A stretch of DNA of 64,000 nt from an uncultured Lachnospiraceae bacterium (GCA_900539715.1 UQDA01000013.1:1-64000); one strand, 5' to 3'. Shown: positions 31,622 to 40,952, counted from the stretch's first letter. Notes: generated by a model from the sequence alone, not told the origin. Program-made: numbers and translations.

Positions 31622-32893
31622 ATGTCCGTTCCTTTTTACGCCGCCCAGAACGGCTCTCTTTCCTATACCGGTTCGCTGCAGGTAAATGTCACTTCTTCTG
31701 TCGGCTTTATTCCCATTCCTGATGCTTCCATCACAATTTCTGACAGCAGTATGCCGGAACAGACGCTCGAACAGCTCATGACCGATGAATCCGGACAGAC
31801 TGTCCCTGTTTCTCTTCCTGCACCTGACCCGGAATATTCGCAGGAGCCCGACCGTCCCCGTCCCTATACGGATTACACCATCGAGGTAGAAGCGCCCGGC
31901 TATGAACCCGTGCGCGTGACAGGTTCCGAACTTTTACCCAACGAGCTGAGCATCCAGCCCATCTCTCTGAATCCCATTGAAGTTTCAGACAACCGTCCCG
32001 AAGAGGATATCGATATTCCCGACCATACCCTGTACGGAGAGTATCCGCCCAAAATACCGGAGGCAGAGATAAAGACCGATCCCGAGACCGGTGAAATCGT
32101 TTTAAGCCGCGTCGTCATCCCTGAATACGTCGTCGTCCATGACGGCGTCCCCGATGATACGTCCGCCCCCAATTATTATGTTCGCTATAAGGACTACATC
32201 AAAAACGTGGCTTCCTCTGAAATCTATGCGACCTGGCCGGAAAGTTCCATTTACGCAAACATCCTTGCGATACAGTCCTTTACGTTAAACCGGGTGTATA
32301 CGGAATGGTACCGCGCCAAAGGATATCCCTTTACCATTACCTCTTCTACCGCCTATGACCAGAAATTCATTTATGGGCGCAATATTTACAGCAATATCAG
32401 CCGTCTTGTGGATTCTATCTTTGCAAATTACCTGTCCCGTCCCGGCGTCCGACAGCCTATTTTTACAAGCTACTGCGACGGCGACCGAGTCACCTGTCAG
32501 GGGCTTTCCCAGTGGGGATCAAAATATCTCGGTGATCAGGGCTATTCCGCCATTGATATCATCCGCTACTACTATGGAAACGATATGTATATCAATTCTG
32601 CCTCTGCCATCAGCGGAGTCCCCTCTTCATGGCCCGGCTATGACCTTGGTATCGGCGCCTCCGGCGGAAAGGTCCGGCCGATGCAGGAACAGTTAAACCG
32701 CATTGCCCGGAATTACCCGGCCATACCGCGCATTACCCCCGATGGCATCTTCGGCCAGCGCACTTCGCAAGCCGTAAAAACCTTCCAGCGGATATTCGGA
32801 TTAAATCCCACCGGGGTCGTGGATTATCCCACATGGTATCAGATTTCCAATATTTATGTGGCTGTATCCCGTATTGCTGAGCCGGGAACATAA
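31622..32893 (+). CDS. SpoIID-like / peptidoglycan-binding domain protein without signal peptide
   Basis: This 423-residue protein has three parts: an N-terminal beta-rich carboxypeptidase-regulatory-like region (about 10-110), a SpoIID/LytB-like middle (about 190-330; SSEIYATWPESSIYANILAI and a GLSQWGSKYLGDQGYS motif), and a C-terminal PG_binding_1 domain (about 345-415; ITPDGIFGQRTSQAVKTFQ). SpoIID-type domains cleave glycan strands during engulfment. There is no signal peptide or membrane helix, so it may work inside the mother cell or leave by another route. GGGAGG lies six bases before the ATG. A sporulation-sigma promoter is not clear. Confidence 0.75.
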   Translation: MSVPFYAAQNGSLSYTGSLQVNVTSSVGFIPIPDASITISDSSMPEQTLEQLMTDESGQTVPVSLPAPDPEYSQEPDRPRPYTDYTIEVEAPGYEPVRVTGSELLPNELSIQPISLNPIEVSDNRPEEDIDIPDHTLYGEYPPKIPEAEIKTDPETGEIVLSRVVIPEYVVVHDGVPDDTSAPNYYVRYKDYIKNVASSEIYATWPESSIYANILAIQSFTLNRVYTEWYRAKGYPFTITSSTAYDQKFIYGRNIYSNISRLVDSIFANYLSRPGVRQPIFTSYCDGDRVTCQGLSQWGSKYLGDQGYSAIDIIRYYYGNDMYINSASAISGVPSSWPGYDLGIGASGGKVRPMQEQLNRIARNYPAIPRITPDGIFGQRTSQAVKTFQRIFGLNPTGVVDYPTWYQISNIYVAVSRIAEPGT

Positions 32894-32937
32894 GCCCTGT
32901 ATGAAAAATTTTATATATCCTTTAGAAAAGGACGCAG

Positions 32938-32966
32938 TTGACATGCCGGCTGGTTATCTGTATAAT
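32938..32966 (+). promoter_or_regulatory. Sigma-A promoter of the FUSC-type gene
   Basis: Consensus TTGACA (32938-32943), 17-base spacer, TATAAT (32961-32966). Confidence 0.88.
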
Positions 32967-33019
32967 TTCTCTCCGCTTTGTCTTTGACAATTATCTTCGA
33001 GCGTAAAGGAGAGATTTTT

Positions 33020-34087
33020 ATGAACATTTATGATGAACTGCAGCTCAATCAGGCAGGTTCAAAGCAGCTTATCAAAAAAGCGCAGAGCCGGAAGGATAAG
33101 CTGCGCCATCTGCTTATCTACCTGTTCAAGATTTTTATCACCGTAGCCTTCTGTATGGTCTTTGTCATGGCGTACGGTGCAATTTTTCAAAATGACAACA
33201 GTATCGTAGGCGTTGTCGTCCTGCTCTGTCTTCTTGTTTTCCGGCAGGCTGACCTTGGCATAGACGCGAAACATTCTCTGCTGTCGCTTTCCGTTATCTT
33301 CGGCATTCTCGCATTTGCCCCGAAAGCCGCAAATATGGCAGGACCTGCCCTTTCCTTTTTCATCCATCTGGGAAGCATTTTTGCCCTCATGTTCCTGGGC
33401 TGTCACAATGTCGTCATGTTCAATCATGCGACCCTTGTGCTGTCCTATCTGCTGCTGTTTGGCTATGATGTTTCCGGGACTGCCTACCTGTACCGGCTGG
33501 CAGGGCTTTTATCCGGTCTGGTTCTGACCTCGGCAGTTTTTTACCGCAATCACAAAAACCGGCCTTATAAAAGGAACATGCAGCATCTGTTTGAAGAATT
33601 TGACCTGACCTCTTCCCGGACTCGCTGGTATCTGACTCTGACCTTCGGAGTTTCCACACTGCTTTTTGTATCCCGCATCTTCGGCCTTCCCCGTCCCATG
33701 TGGGCAGGTATCGCCGCGATGTCGGTACTCGCCCCCTTCCGTCAGGACCAGAAAGCAAGGGCATTTGCCCGGATTCCCGGCAATCTGGCGGGCGGCGCGC
33801 TGTTTTTCCTTATCTACTCTGTCATGCCCGTTTCCCTGCATCCATTCATCGGGCTTTTGGGCGGCGTCGGAGTCGGATTATCCGCAACCTATGGCTGGCA
33901 GTCTGTCTTTAACTCCCTTGGAGCCATCTATGTGGCGACAGAGCTTCTGACGCTTCCCGGCGCTATCTTCTTCCGTATTTTCAACAATGTTCTGGGCGCC
34001 GTCTACGCCCTCGCTTTTGCGTGGTTCTTTGAAAAAGCGCTGGAAAAGATAGCTGACCGGGCTTCTTCCCAGACCGCTGTAAAATAA
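33020..34087 (+). CDS. FUSC-family inner-membrane protein
   Basis: The 355-residue protein has a cytoplasmic N-terminus and two blocks of helices (about 38-185 and 220-345) in the FUSC/YccS-type pattern (RPMWAGIAAMSVLAPFRQDQ near 235). Family members are thought to export aromatic acids or other small molecules. No membrane-fusion partner is nearby. ATG 33020 follows AAAGGAG; the longer in-frame start begins upstream of this ribosome site and is less likely. Confidence 0.78.
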   Translation: MNIYDELQLNQAGSKQLIKKAQSRKDKLRHLLIYLFKIFITVAFCMVFVMAYGAIFQNDNSIVGVVVLLCLLVFRQADLGIDAKHSLLSLSVIFGILAFAPKAANMAGPALSFFIHLGSIFALMFLGCHNVVMFNHATLVLSYLLLFGYDVSGTAYLYRLAGLLSGLVLTSAVFYRNHKNRPYKRNMQHLFEEFDLTSSRTRWYLTLTFGVSTLLFVSRIFGLPRPMWAGIAAMSVLAPFRQDQKARAFARIPGNLAGGALFFLIYSVMPVSLHPFIGLLGGVGVGLSATYGWQSVFNSLGAIYVATELLTLPGAIFFRIFNNVLGAVYALAFAWFFEKALEKIADRASSQTAVK

Positions 34088-34104
34088 ATCCATTACAATC
34101 ATGC

Positions 34105-34149
34105 AAAAAGCTCCCCTCCGCAGTATAAATACGCGTCGGGGAGCTTTTT
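34105..34149. terminator. Bidirectional terminator between the FUSC gene and htpG
   Basis: A 12-base stem (AAAAAGCTCCCC with GGGGAGCTTTTT) gives T runs on both strands between converging genes. Confidence 0.88.
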
Positions 34150-34167
34150 ATGCGATAAGAACCTCTG

Positions 34168-36213
34168 TTATTTTGTTAAAAGCATCATGATGTCATTGGA
34201 GCGTGTCACAAACTTGGTCATCGCCTCGGGAGACAGCGGAGCATTCTGGAGCTTTGCCAGATCATAGAGCTGCTCGCATATCATCTTTGTGTTGTCATCC
34301 TCTTCATGCTCTGTAATGTAGCCTACGAGCGGATGGTTCGCATTCAGCACAAGCGTCTCGCCCTCTGCGCCGAACATATCCATACCGCCGCCGTACATCT
34401 TCATCATATCCTGCATTCTGCGGGTCTCCTCTGAGACTGTCAGGACGGAGGATACTTTTTTATTTTTCAGCTTCTCTATCTTTACTTTTATCTTGTCATT
34501 TTTCAGTGCCTTCTGAACGAGCTTTTCCACCTTCTCCGCCTGAGCGTTCATCTCTTCCTGCGCCTTCTTGCTCGTCTTTGCCTTGAACGCCTCGGTCAGG
34601 TCCGCATCAATGCGTGCAAAGTGGATGCCTTCATTTTTAGCCTCCAGCTGAGAGATGAAGGGCTGGTCGATACGCTCTGTCAGCATCACCGCATCCATCT
34701 TCGCAGATCTGAACATGTTGATGTACTGGCTCTGCTGATTTTCATCGGTCACATAATATATCGTCTTTTCCTTCTTTTCTTCTTCGGAATCCTCGCCGTC
34801 TTCCACCTTGTCCTCTACAACCTCAGCTTCCACCTTTTCGCCGTTTTCATCCACAGCAGACTCGGAAACTTCGTCAGGATCGCTCTTGCCTACTTCCAGG
34901 CACTCGGGCAGTGTCATATATTTGCCATCCAGATTCTTAAAGAGGATATAATCCGTCATCTTCTCGCAGAACTTCTCGTCCTTTAAGCAGCCGAACTTGA
35001 TAAACGGAGCGATATCGTCCCAATACTTCTCGTACTCTTCCTTGTCGGTCTTGCACATGCCGGACAGCTTATCCGCCACCTTCTTCGTGATATAATCGGA
35101 AATCTTCTTCACGAAACCATCGTTCTGCAGCGCGCTTCTGGAAACATTAAGCGGCAGGTCCGGACAATCTATCACACCCTTTAACAGCAGCAAAAATTCC
35201 GGAATGACTTCCTTGATATTGTCCGCTACGAACACCTGATTGTTATACAGCTTTATCTGGCCTTCGATGGACTCGTATTCCATATTGATCTTCGGGAAAT
35301 ACAGGATACCTTTTAAGTTGAACGGATAATCCATATTCAGATGTATCCAGAACAGCGGCTCCTTATAATCCATAAATACTTTGCGGTAAAAGTCAACGTA
35401 ATCCTCTTTTGAGCACTCGCTGGGATTTTTCATCCACAAAGGATGAGTATCGTTTATCAGCTCAGGACGTTTTACTATCTTTACCTTGTCCGGATCTTCT
35501 TCTTTCTCTTTTTTAATCTCTTCCACAACCTGGTCGGTATCCAGCTTCTCGCTCAACAGAATCGTCTCTGTATCTGTTGTATTCGCTCTGGAAAGATAGA
35601 TTTCAACCGGCATGAAGGAACAGTATTTCTTTACGACCTCTCTGGCCTTGTATTCATTGCAGAACTGCAGGCAGTCCTCATTTAAAAACAGCGTAATGCA
35701 GGTGCCGACCTGATCCCATTCTCCGTCCTTCATATCGAATTCCGTACCGCCGTCGCACTCCCAGTGAACCGGCTTTGCATCCTTCTGCCAGGAAAGCGTA
35801 TCGATATGTACTTCATCCGCGACCATGAACGCAGAATAAAAGCCCAGACCAAAGTGTCCGATTATCTGGTCATCGTTCGTCTTGTCCTTGTACTTTGCGA
35901 TGAAATCGGTCGCGCCGGAAAATGCTATCTGGTTGATGTACTCTTCCACCTCGTCCGCCGTCATGCCGACGCCGTTATCGATGAATCTTATTGTCTTTTC
36001 ATCAGGGTCAACGATTACCTGTACCTTTGCCTGATAGCCTTCAGGCAGCTCGTATTCGCCCATCATATCCAGCTTTTTCAGCTTGGTGATAGCATCGCAG
36101 CCGTTAGATATCAGCTCTCTGTAAAAAATGTCGTGGTCAGAATACAGCCACTTCTTGATTATCGGAAAAATGTTTTCGCTGTTGATTGATAATGCTCCAT
36201 GCTTATTTGCCAT
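34168..36213 (-). CDS. htpG: Molecular chaperone HtpG (Hsp90)
   Basis: HtpG is the bacterial Hsp90. The 681-residue protein has the N-terminal GHKL ATPase domain (about 1-230; Glu in YRELISNGCDAI, DNGVGM near 80, GHFGLGFYSAF near 122), a middle domain, and a C-terminal dimerisation part. An acidic, glutamate-rich insert lies near 465-490. ATG 36213 starts MANKHGALSIN. A CIRCE element and sigma-A promoter upstream indicate HrcA heat-shock control. Confidence 0.96.
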   Translation of the reverse strand: MANKHGALSINSENIFPIIKKWLYSDHDIFYRELISNGCDAITKLKKLDMMGEYELPEGYQAKVQVIVDPDEKTIRFIDNGVGMTADEVEEYINQIAFSGATDFIAKYKDKTNDDQIIGHFGLGFYSAFMVADEVHIDTLSWQKDAKPVHWECDGGTEFDMKDGEWDQVGTCITLFLNEDCLQFCNEYKAREVVKKYCSFMPVEIYLSRANTTDTETILLSEKLDTDQVVEEIKKEKEEDPDKVKIVKRPELINDTHPLWMKNPSECSKEDYVDFYRKVFMDYKEPLFWIHLNMDYPFNLKGILYFPKINMEYESIEGQIKLYNNQVFVADNIKEVIPEFLLLLKGVIDCPDLPLNVSRSALQNDGFVKKISDYITKKVADKLSGMCKTDKEEYEKYWDDIAPFIKFGCLKDEKFCEKMTDYILFKNLDGKYMTLPECLEVGKSDPDEVSESAVDENGEKVEAEVVEDKVEDGEDSEEEKKEKTIYYVTDENQQSQYINMFRSAKMDAVMLTERIDQPFISQLEAKNEGIHFARIDADLTEAFKAKTSKKAQEEMNAQAEKVEKLVQKALKNDKIKVKIEKLKNKKVSSVLTVSEETRRMQDMMKMYGGGMDMFGAEGETLVLNANHPLVGYITEHEEDDNTKMICEQLYDLAKLQNAPLSPEAMTKFVTRSNDIMMLLTK

Positions 36214-36269
36214 GAAAATCACGATCCTTTCTTTCTGTACATATGCCTGACCAATCAGGCTTTATCCTC

Positions 36270-36298
36270 AGTTTAGTCCCAGACTTCCAAAAAGTCAA
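36270..36298 (-). promoter_or_regulatory. Sigma-A promoter of htpG
   Basis: TTGACT (36298-36293), 17-base spacer, TAAACT (36275-36270), about 57 bases upstream of the start. Confidence 0.75.
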
Positions 36299-36305
36299 CA
36301 GAAAA

Positions 36306-36332
36306 TTAGCACTCGTTTAAAACGAGTGCTAA
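36306..36332. promoter_or_regulatory. CIRCE element (HrcA operator)
   Basis: Perfect TTAGCACTC-N9-GAGTGCTAA. It lies 7 bases upstream of the -35 hexamer rather than over the start site. Confidence 0.95.
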
Positions 36333-36395
36333 TAATCATCCTCAAGCCCGCATACTTACTGGCTTTCCGGTATTTATAAACTTTTTATGAACTGT

Positions 36396-37427
36396 TTACT
36401 GCTCTACCTGAAAATACGTATTATATACTTCAAAAAATGCGGATGTCGTCACATTTTCCTTGTGTATCATCGTCACGCTGTCCCACAGCTCCTCGTTCAG
36501 CTGACGTACGAGCGTCCCTTCAAACGTCTTATATTCGCTGTCGAACGCCTCGCTTCGGCGCTGCTGGAGTATCTTTTCCTTATTTGCCTGCGTCTGCGCC
36601 TCGTCGAAGGTGCTGATACATTTCAGGACATAAAAGCTGCCGCCGTCTTCCACAACACCGCTGATCTCATCCTTTCCAAGATCGAATGCCGCTGCCTCGA
36701 GCGCCTCGCCTACCTCCCCTTTTCCAAAGGATATCGTCACAAAAGGATCTTCACTGTTTGCCTGTGCCAGCGCTTCAAAATCCGTTCCCTCTTCTTTCGC
36801 AGTCCGACACAGCTCCTGTGCCTTTGTGCGGTCGCTGACCCGTATCGCCTCCACTGTGATAGTGCGGGCTTCGTCGTCGCTTATCTCGGGGTTTACATTT
36901 TCAACGATCTGCCGGTAGACCTTTGATGCAAGCGCATATTCCCCGTACATCTTCGCAAGCAGCTCCTCCGTTACGTTCAGGGAAGAAATCTCCGTCTCAC
37001 TCAGTGAAGAAAAATACTCCTTTGCCGCCGCTGCCGCGCGCTCCTGTTCCTTTTCATCCAGTTTAAGTTCTTTTTGCTTTGCCAAAAGGTTCATAACCTT
37101 TATCTGCGCCAGCTCCGTCAGAACCTGCTGCTTCGCCTCCTGCTCCAGCGACTTTCCGTTTTCCTTCGCCGCCCATATCTCACTTCCGTAAACGGCCTCA
37201 TACTGATTCTGGAGGTTTGTCAGATAGACCATGGCTTCCGGCAGCGTGCAGGATGCCCCTTCAATGCGGAATACCTCGTTCTTTTTCAGTCCTGCTGTCA
37301 ATACAACCTTCGTGCCTTCTCCACACCCCGCCAAAAAAGATACCGCCATTACTGCCGCACACAGAAATGCCGCCATTTTTGCCGCTGCTTTTCCAAATCC
37401 TTTTTTTCTTCCTGCTTTTTTAATCAT
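36396..37427 (-). CDS. PrsA-like peptidyl-prolyl isomerase lipoprotein
   Basis: The 343-residue protein begins with a lipoprotein signal (basic N-terminus, hydrophobic core about 14-31, lipobox LAGC with Cys35). It has a SurA/PrsA N-terminal-like helical region and a parvulin-type rotamase domain (about 185-280; KEEGTDFEALAQANSEDP, then VEDGGSFYVLKCIS). PrsA-type foldases assist folding of secreted proteins outside the membrane. ATG 37427 follows AAGAGG. A consensus promoter at 37587-37614 leaves a 5' leader of about 150 bases. It is upstream of htpG on the same strand, but htpG has its own heat-shock promoter. Confidence 0.85.
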   Translation of the reverse strand: MIKKAGRKKGFGKAAAKMAAFLCAAVMAVSFLAGCGEGTKVVLTAGLKKNEVFRIEGASCTLPEAMVYLTNLQNQYEAVYGSEIWAAKENGKSLEQEAKQQVLTELAQIKVMNLLAKQKELKLDEKEQERAAAAAKEYFSSLSETEISSLNVTEELLAKMYGEYALASKVYRQIVENVNPEISDDEARTITVEAIRVSDRTKAQELCRTAKEEGTDFEALAQANSEDPFVTISFGKGEVGEALEAAAFDLGKDEISGVVEDGGSFYVLKCISTFDEAQTQANKEKILQQRRSEAFDSEYKTFEGTLVRQLNEELWDSVTMIHKENVTTSAFFEVYNTYFQVEQ

Positions 37428-37586
37428 AATACCTCTTCATTTAATATGATTCAGGCCACACCCACACCCTTTTCAATCGTGCGCAGCTCTTTATTACCCG
37501 TTTCATTCTTTCTTGCCCCATATAGATTTTTATTCAGAAACTGCATTTTGCATTTTCTCATCGCCTGCCGGGCACAGCCGCCCTTT

Positions 37587-37614
37587 ATTATATCATTTCC
37601 GCCCAAAATGTCAA
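37587..37614 (-). promoter_or_regulatory. Sigma-A promoter of the PrsA-like gene
   Basis: TTGACA (37614-37609), 16-base spacer, TATAAT (37592-37587). The 37428-37740 gap holds this promoter, the MATE promoter on the other strand and the 5' leader of the PrsA-like gene. Confidence 0.8.
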
Positions 37615-37659
37615 TTTCACAGTCCTTGTCTCCGCCCGCAGTAATATCGTGCTTTTGCC

Positions 37660-37688
37660 TTGACATTCCCTCTTTCCGGTCGTATTCT
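37660..37688 (+). promoter_or_regulatory. Sigma-A promoter of the MATE gene
   Basis: TTGACA (37660-37665), 17-base spacer, TATTCT (37683-37688). Confidence 0.75.
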
Positions 37689-37740
37689 TTTAGTACTTTA
37701 ATCTAGTAACACAAAGTCAGCACCCGAAAGGAGTCCCCCC

Positions 37741-39096
37741 GTGAAAACCGCCTCACAGCATCTTTTCAGCAATAAGGATTTACGAAAGCTTCTAATCCCT
37801 GTCATGATGGAACAGCTGCTCTCCTCTCTGATGGGCACAATCGATACTATGATGGTCAGCAATGTAGGCTCTGCAGCCATTTCTGCCGTCTCTCTGGTAG
37901 ATTCCATCAATATTTTAGTCATCCAAGCATTATCTGCCCTCGCTGCCGGAGGCGCGATCCTCTGTTCTCAATATCTGGGCAGTAAAAATGAGGAAGAAGC
38001 AAACCGCTCCGCCGGCCAGGTAATTCTTGTCATGACCATACTTTCTACTGTCCTGGCTGTCATCTGCCTTCTTCTTCGCGATCCTATGCTGCGTCTTATT
38101 TTTGGCAAGGTTGATCCGGATGTTATGAATAACTCCCGCACTTATTTTCTGTTCACCCTGCTGTCCTTCCCATTCATAGGGCTTTATGATGCAGGGGCCT
38201 CCATTTTCCGGGCAGAAAACAACACGCGGACTCCCATGATCATTTCTGTCATTTCCAATGTGATGAACATCGCCGGAAACGCAATCCTTATATTCGGCTT
38301 TGATCTGGGTGTTGCCGGTGCCGCGATCTCTACGCTGATCTCCCGCGCTTTCTGCGCCGTTGTCGTTCTCTGGCAGCTCAGAAGTCCCTTACAGCCCATC
38401 AGTGTGCGCCATTATGCGAACATACGCCCTGATTTTTCTCTTATCAAACGTGTGCTTTTGATCGGCATCCCATCCGGAATCGAAAACAGTATGTTTCAGT
38501 TTGGTAAACTGGCGATCCAATCCACAGTTTCCACCCTCGGAACAGCCGCAATCGCCGCACAGGCAATGACAAATATCCTGGAGGCTCTAAACGGTGTCGC
38601 AGCCATGGGGGTCGGAATCGGTCTGATGACGGTTGTCGGACAATGTATCGGGGCAGGACGGAAGGACGAGGCGATTTACTATATCAAAAAACTGTCCTGG
38701 CTTGCAGAAATCGTCATCATCATCTGCTGTCTTACCGTTCTTGCTCTCACAAAGCCGATCACCGTTATCGGCGGCATGGAACCGGAAAGTGCGCGACTCT
38801 GCTTCCAGATGGTCGTTTTCATCACGATCACAAAACCCATCTCATGGGTTCTTTCCTTTATTCCTGCCTATGGGATGAGAGCCGCCGGAGATGTAAAATT
38901 TTCCATGATCACCTCCTGCCTGAGTATGTGGCTGTGCCGTGTAAGTCTCTGCGTTTTCTTATGCCGTGTCCTCGGCTTTGGTCCGATCGCAGTCTGGATC
39001 GGCATGTTTGCGGACTGGTCTGTACGCGCCGTCGTCTTTTCCTGGCGCTTCCATTCCCGCAAATGGCTGAACCACAATATAATCAGCAACCCGTAA
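37741..39096 (+). CDS. MATE-family multidrug/sodium antiporter
   Basis: The 451-residue protein has twelve predicted helices in two related halves of the MATE fold (PVMMEQLLSSLMGTIDTMMV near 20-39 and GIPSGIENSMFQFGKLAIQS near 240-259). These exporters use sodium or proton gradients to expel cationic drugs or metabolites. It starts at GTG 37741 after AAAGGAG. No regulator is adjacent and the substrate is unknown. It converges on spoVAC. Confidence 0.92.
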   Translation: MKTASQHLFSNKDLRKLLIPVMMEQLLSSLMGTIDTMMVSNVGSAAISAVSLVDSINILVIQALSALAAGGAILCSQYLGSKNEEEANRSAGQVILVMTILSTVLAVICLLLRDPMLRLIFGKVDPDVMNNSRTYFLFTLLSFPFIGLYDAGASIFRAENNTRTPMIISVISNVMNIAGNAILIFGFDLGVAGAAISTLISRAFCAVVVLWQLRSPLQPISVRHYANIRPDFSLIKRVLLIGIPSGIENSMFQFGKLAIQSTVSTLGTAAIAAQAMTNILEALNGVAAMGVGIGLMTVVGQCIGAGRKDEAIYYIKKLSWLAEIVIIICCLTVLALTKPITVIGGMEPESARLCFQMVVFITITKPISWVLSFIPAYGMRAAGDVKFSMITSCLSMWLCRVSLCVFLCRVLGFGPIAVWIGMFADWSVRAVVFSWRFHSRKWLNHNIISNP

Positions 39097-39157
39097 TACT
39101 TGATTCCATATATAGCAAAGCTGATATCCTTCCCATACGGACTTTACCAATACTTCC

Positions 39158-39607
39158 TCACCCTGCAAGCTGTCCGACCCAGTATATCACCCCCAGCACC
39201 CAGCTGGTAAAAATCCCGTACAAAATCACCGGTCCTGCGATTGTGAATATTTTACATCCCACGCCAAATACCTGCCCTTCTTTTTTAAACTCAATCGCCG
39301 GAGCTGCCACCGAATTTGCAAAACCGGTAATTGGCACGAGAGCCCCTGCACCGCCCCATTTTACTATGGACGGGTAAATATTAAGTCCCGTCAGAATTAC
39401 GCTGATCAATACAAGCAAAAGAGAGCACAGGCTTCCCGCAGCATCCTTTTCCATTCCCATCGCAGCCGCCCGATTCAAAATCACCTGTCCGATCGTACAG
39501 ATTGCTCCGCCCGTCAGAAATGCCCTCAGCAACTGCTTTATCAAACTGTGCGCCGGCGTCACCTGCTTTACATACTCCCGATACTCTTTTTGAACATTTT
39601 CTTCCAT
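39158..39607 (-). CDS. spoVAC: Stage V sporulation protein AC
   Basis: SpoVAC is part of the forespore inner-membrane channel that moves dipicolinic acid into the spore and out at germination, and is mechanosensitive in Bacillus. The 149-residue protein matches the family well (KEYREYVKQVTP at 8, LLRAFLTGGAICTIGQ near 26-41, GAGALVPITGFANSVAAPAI near 85-104). It follows spoVAB by 85 bases. spoVAD and spoVAE, which usually follow, are not here; a MATE gene converges on it instead. Confidence 0.95.
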   Translation of the reverse strand: MEENVQKEYREYVKQVTPAHSLIKQLLRAFLTGGAICTIGQVILNRAAAMGMEKDAAGSLCSLLLVLISVILTGLNIYPSIVKWGGAGALVPITGFANSVAAPAIEFKKEGQVFGVGCKIFTIAGPVILYGIFTSWVLGVIYWVGQLAG

Positions 39608-39692
39608 TTTCCAATCCCTTCCTATAGATTATGATTTTCTTTTCCGTCCCTCATGTAGGCAAAAACACTCCTCTGACAGTCGCTGTCAGTCC

Positions 39693-40196
39693 TCATCCGC
39701 CCGTAAAAATCCGGCAGCCAAAATACAGCAGGCTTCCCGTCAGCTTTCCCAGCGCGACTGCCAGCACCATCAATCCCAGACCGTGACGATAACCTATCCT
39801 TCTTGTCAATATCGGGATAGAATCCAGCATCTCCGCCACCGCCAGCGCCAGACAGCCTACAAATACGCCTGCAAACAGCCCGAGCAAAATATATAAAACA
39901 CCGACCGCACTCCCCCGGAAGCCTTCTCCAAAAGCCCTGCCAAGCCACCTTCCGGCAAGCCAGAATCCCTTCCGTGATATTTCCGGATAAACGCTCCAGA
40001 AGCATCCCGTCAGCGTTCCCAAAACAATCATTTCTTCATATAAAAATATTTTTTCGCCGGTATGCGTCTTTCCCGCAAACCTCGGTACAAGTCCCACAGA
40101 AAGCAGCACCGTAAACACCCCAGCCGAGACGAGTATCCCCGCTCCCAGCCCTGCAATGCATACAATTGTCTGCCGCCACAATCCAATGTCCGCCAT
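39693..40196 (-). CDS. spoVAB: Stage V sporulation protein AB
   Basis: This 167-residue membrane protein matches SpoVAB (GLGAGILVSAGVFTVLLSVG near 15-34, then LFAGVFVGCLALAVAEML, and LTRRIGYRHGLGLMVLAVAL at the end). It belongs to the spore SpoVA channel complex. ATG 40196 has AAAGG nine bases upstream. Longer in-frame starts would overlap the promoter. A sigma-G-type promoter at 40260-40289 precedes it. spoVAA, normally its direct neighbour, lies 10 kb away at 50262-50891. Confidence 0.92.
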   Translation of the reverse strand: MADIGLWRQTIVCIAGLGAGILVSAGVFTVLLSVGLVPRFAGKTHTGEKIFLYEEMIVLGTLTGCFWSVYPEISRKGFWLAGRWLGRAFGEGFRGSAVGVLYILLGLFAGVFVGCLALAVAEMLDSIPILTRRIGYRHGLGLMVLAVALGKLTGSLLYFGCRIFTGG

Positions 40197-40259
40197 ATTT
40201 TTCAGCCTTTCCTGATATGTTCTTCTGCCCTTACCGGATATAGCCCTTTTTCTTCTCTC

Positions 40260-40289
40260 AGTATGCACCATGCCGCTTCCGATTATGCA
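40260..40289 (-). promoter_or_regulatory. Sigma-G-type promoter of spoVAB-spoVAC
   Basis: TGCATA (40289-40284), 18-base spacer, CATACT (40265-40260), close to the forespore sigma-G consensus TGNATA-N18-CATACTA. Confidence 0.8.
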
Positions 40290-40412
40290 TGTGACAATTC
40301 CGCAAAAAATTTGACAAACTTTCTTCCCCACGTTATGATAACCCTTGCTTCTGCGCATAATTATCATAAAAAGATACGCATCATTATATTGTTTGTAGTG
40401 TTTGATATAGGA

Positions 40413-40952
40413 ATGAATAATATGGATTTGATCCGAAAAAAATTTTTGCAGATTTCATCTTCACGCCCCGGATGCCTTGTCCTCATCGCTTTTTCCTTTG
40501 CCCCGGCACTGGCTGTCATGGGACTGATCTTCTATTTTTCCAGCCAGAACGCTGCCCTTTCCAGCCAGCTGAGCTATCCTGTCACAGAAGGGCTGATCAC
40601 TGCCTTGGACAGACTCTTTTCACTGGAGCTGTCCGAAACGGAGCTTATCGCCGCCTCCGGCATCTATCATTCGTTCGTGCGCAAGCTGGCTCATATGACG
40701 GAATATGCCGCCCTCGCTGTCACACTCTTCCTGCCGTTCCGGCTCTGGCATATCCCATGTCCGCGCATCAGCGCATGGTGTTTCTGCCTTGTCTATGCGG
40801 CGCTGGACGAATTCCATCAGCGCTTCTCTTTCGGCAGGAGCCCGTCTTTTGGAGATGTGTTCATCGACGTCTCTGGTGCGATCATCGGACTGCTCCTTGT
40901 CTCCGCTGTACTTGCTTTGTTAAAAAAACGGCAGCCACGAATCTCTTCGTAA
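40413..40952 (+). CDS. VanZ-like family membrane protein
   Basis: This 179-residue protein has about four membrane helices and the VanZ-like pattern: an N-terminal FYFSSQNA, a central FVRKLAHMTEYAALAVTLFL and a C-terminal DEFHQRFSFGRSPSFGDVFID. VanZ-like proteins are linked to teicoplanin tolerance in one lineage, but most are of unknown function. The start is uncertain between ATG 40413 and ATG 40422. Its C-terminal codons form part of the terminator stem that follows. It is the only plus-strand gene between spoVAB and the mgl block. Confidence 0.82.
   Translation: MNNMDLIRKKFLQISSSRPGCLVLIAFSFAPALAVMGLIFYFSSQNAALSSQLSYPVTEGLITALDRLFSLELSETELIAASGIYHSFVRKLAHMTEYAALAVTLFLPFRLWHIPCPRISAWCFCLVYAALDEFHQRFSFGRSPSFGDVFIDVSGAIIGLLLVSAVLALLKKRQPRISS

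Noticed and set aside
37451..37561. A 36-codon frame in the 5' leader of the PrsA-like gene
   Set aside because: It starts with ATG in the leader but lacks a ribosome site and resembles no known peptide.
39097..39157. Missing spoVAD hidden behind spoVAC
   Set aside because: Only 60 bases separate spoVAC from the converging MATE gene, and no frame of the right size is present on the minus strand.
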